The notes below the pieces were generated by a model, which saw nothing but the letters and a program-made list of their open reading frames with translations, had not been told where the DNA came from and did not search any database. The position numbers and the translations under genes were made by a program. DNA of 64,000 bases, from NCBI RefSeq assembly GCF_007004545.3, contig NZ_CP045503.2, forward strand, positions 1,582,501 through 1,646,500. The letters run 5' to 3'. The stretch comes from Shewanella eurypsychrophilus (GTDB lineage Bacteria > Pseudomonadota > Gammaproteobacteria > Enterobacterales > Shewanellaceae). Every line of letters begins with the position of its first letter. Within the stretch, counting starts at the first letter, position 1. Shown here one piece after another: positions 63,085 to 64,000 of the stretch.

Positions 63085-64000
63085 ATGCCGGTTAAAATTC
63101 CCGATAATCTGCCTGCAGCAGGCATTTTAGAGTCAGAGAATATTTTCGTTATGTCCGAAACTCGGGCAGCCAATCAGGACATACGTCCGATGAAAGTATT
63201 GATCCTCAATTTGATGCCAAATAAAATTGAGACAGAAACTCAATTGCTGCGTTTACTAGGAAACACACCACTGCAGGTGGATGTGGATCTGCTCAGAATC
63301 CATGATAAAGAGTCTAAACACACGTCTATCGATCATATGAATAACTTCTATCGTGATTTTGAGGCCATTCGCCAAAAAAATTATGATGGGTTGATTATCA
63401 CAGGCGCACCGCTAGGTCAGATTGAATTTGAAGATGTGACTTACTGGGACCATATCAGAGAGATCATAGATTGGTCACAACGACATGTGACTTCTGTGCT
63501 ATTTCTTTGTTGGGCTGCTCATGCTGCTCTCTATCATTTGTATGGTTTAAACAGAAAGCTATTAGAATCTAAGCGCTCTGGCGTCTTCCTTCATCGACGC
63601 ACCAATAAGCATTTCCCTTTGCTACGGGGTTTCGATGATGAGTTTCTAGCACCTCACTCCCGTTTCGCACAAATCGATGTGGCTGCACTTAAGGCTCATC
63701 CTGCGCTGCAGGTATTAACTGAGTCTGATGAAGCGGGTGCATACATGGTGCTGAGTACAAATAGTCGAAATCTATTTGTGATGGGACACCCTGAATATCA
63801 AAAGATGACTTTGAAAGATGAGTATTTACGCGATCTTGCTGAAGGGCTCAATCCTGATATTCCGCAAAACTATTTTAGAGATAATGATCCAGATAAAGAG
63901 CCTGTAGCTCGCTGGCATGGCCATGGAAGCTTACTGGTCAGTAATTGGCTTAACTATTACGTTTATCAGTTAACGCCCTATAACCTAGATGATATGAGTG
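63085..64000 (+). CDS. metA: Homoserine O-succinyltransferase (cut by window end)
   Basis: First enzyme of methionine synthesis from homoserine. The 305 complete codons seen cover almost the whole protein (about 309-315 residues in relatives); the last few lie outside. Opening [11 protein letters not shown] is canonical, so ATG 63085 is preferred over ATG 63073, which adds four residues. Catalytic Cys at ~142 ([10 protein letters not shown]), and the His/Glu segment MGHPEYQ with [15 protein letters not shown] for substrate binding. Four MetJ boxes precede it. Confidence 0.95.
   Translation, partial: MPVKIPDNLPAAGILESENIFVMSETRAANQDIRPMKVLILNLMPNKIETETQLLRLLGNTPLQVDVDLLRIHDKESKHTSIDHMNNFYRDFEAIRQKNYDGLIITGAPLGQIEFEDVTYWDHIREIIDWSQRHVTSVLFLCWAAHAALYHLYGLNRKLLESKRSGVFLHRRTNKHFPLLRGFDDEFLAPHSRFAQIDVAALKAHPALQVLTESDEAGAYMVLSTNSRNLFVMGHPEYQKMTLKDEYLRDLAEGLNPDIPQNYFRDNDPDKEPVARWHGHGSLLVSNWLNYYVYQLTPYNLDDMS

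Noticed and set aside
62991..63173. 60-codon minus-strand ORF over the metA operator
   Set aside because: It runs through the met boxes and the start of metA in antisense, without a ribosome site.

Overview
This window looks like chromosome of a marine gammaproteobacterium, most likely Shewanella. That is an inference from gene content, not a database match. It carries a sodium-pumping NADH:quinone oxidoreductase operon, a stand-alone pentahaem nitrite reductase (NrfA) beside an NnrS-type haem-copper membrane protein, menaquinone synthesis (MenA), MipA/OmpV-DUF3019-two-component operons, PKD-domain exoproteases, an OmpW gene behind a consensus FNR-type box, and a ~270-280 bp MITE present twice. 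No rRNA, tRNA, CRISPR array, prophage or complete insertion sequence is visible.

Layout. 1-3931: two convergent secreted proteases (the first cut by the window edge) that end in the same kind of ~80-residue domain. 4154-11400: a DUF599 membrane protein and nqrABCDEF, with a 20-codon leader ORF in front and a duplicated scrap of the nqrF 3' end behind. 11753-16687: SulP transporter, a small ORF, NnrS and NrfA. 16900-19800: a HemN/HutW-like radical SAM enzyme and, convergent to it, a short threonyl-tRNA synthetase paralogue preceded by a threonine-codon leader peptide and attenuator. 20110-24694: MipA/OmpV-like proteins, a lipoprotein, DUF3019 and an OmpR-type two-component system. 25371-30253: two tandem coiled-coil paralogues, a second OmpR-type two-component system and a divergent lipoprotein, with a shared 10-bp-phased GCTTAC direct repeat upstream of two of these genes. 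30411-42236: LVIVD beta-propeller protein, kynureninase, NSS-family transporter, a CsrA paralogue, truncated haemoglobin, LysR regulator, PrpE-like acyl-CoA synthetase and 6-phosphogluconate dehydrogenase. 42270-52091: RluA-type pseudouridine synthase, two GNATs, GST, U32 (RlhA-like) protein, an LRR-protein-kinase fusion, DUF3624 and MenA. 52437-64000: SDRs, TesB, YbaY-type lipoprotein, DUF925 nucleotidyltransferase, OmpW, a cNMP/CBS/DUF294 protein with a DEDDh exonuclease, a BCCT transporter, and metA (cut at its last residues) behind four MetJ boxes.

How it fits together. Respiration and nitrogen oxides are a clear theme (Nqr, MenA, NrfA, NnrS, truncated haemoglobin, FNR-type regulation of ompW). 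Envelope sensing is the second theme (two OmpR-type systems with their OmpV, lipoprotein and coiled-coil neighbours). The strongest candidate for an undescribed regulatory system is the threonyl-tRNA synthetase paralogue. Its leader peptide ends TTTTST, and the protector, antiterminator and terminator pairings can all be drawn from the sequence, which predicts induction when Thr-tRNA charging falls.
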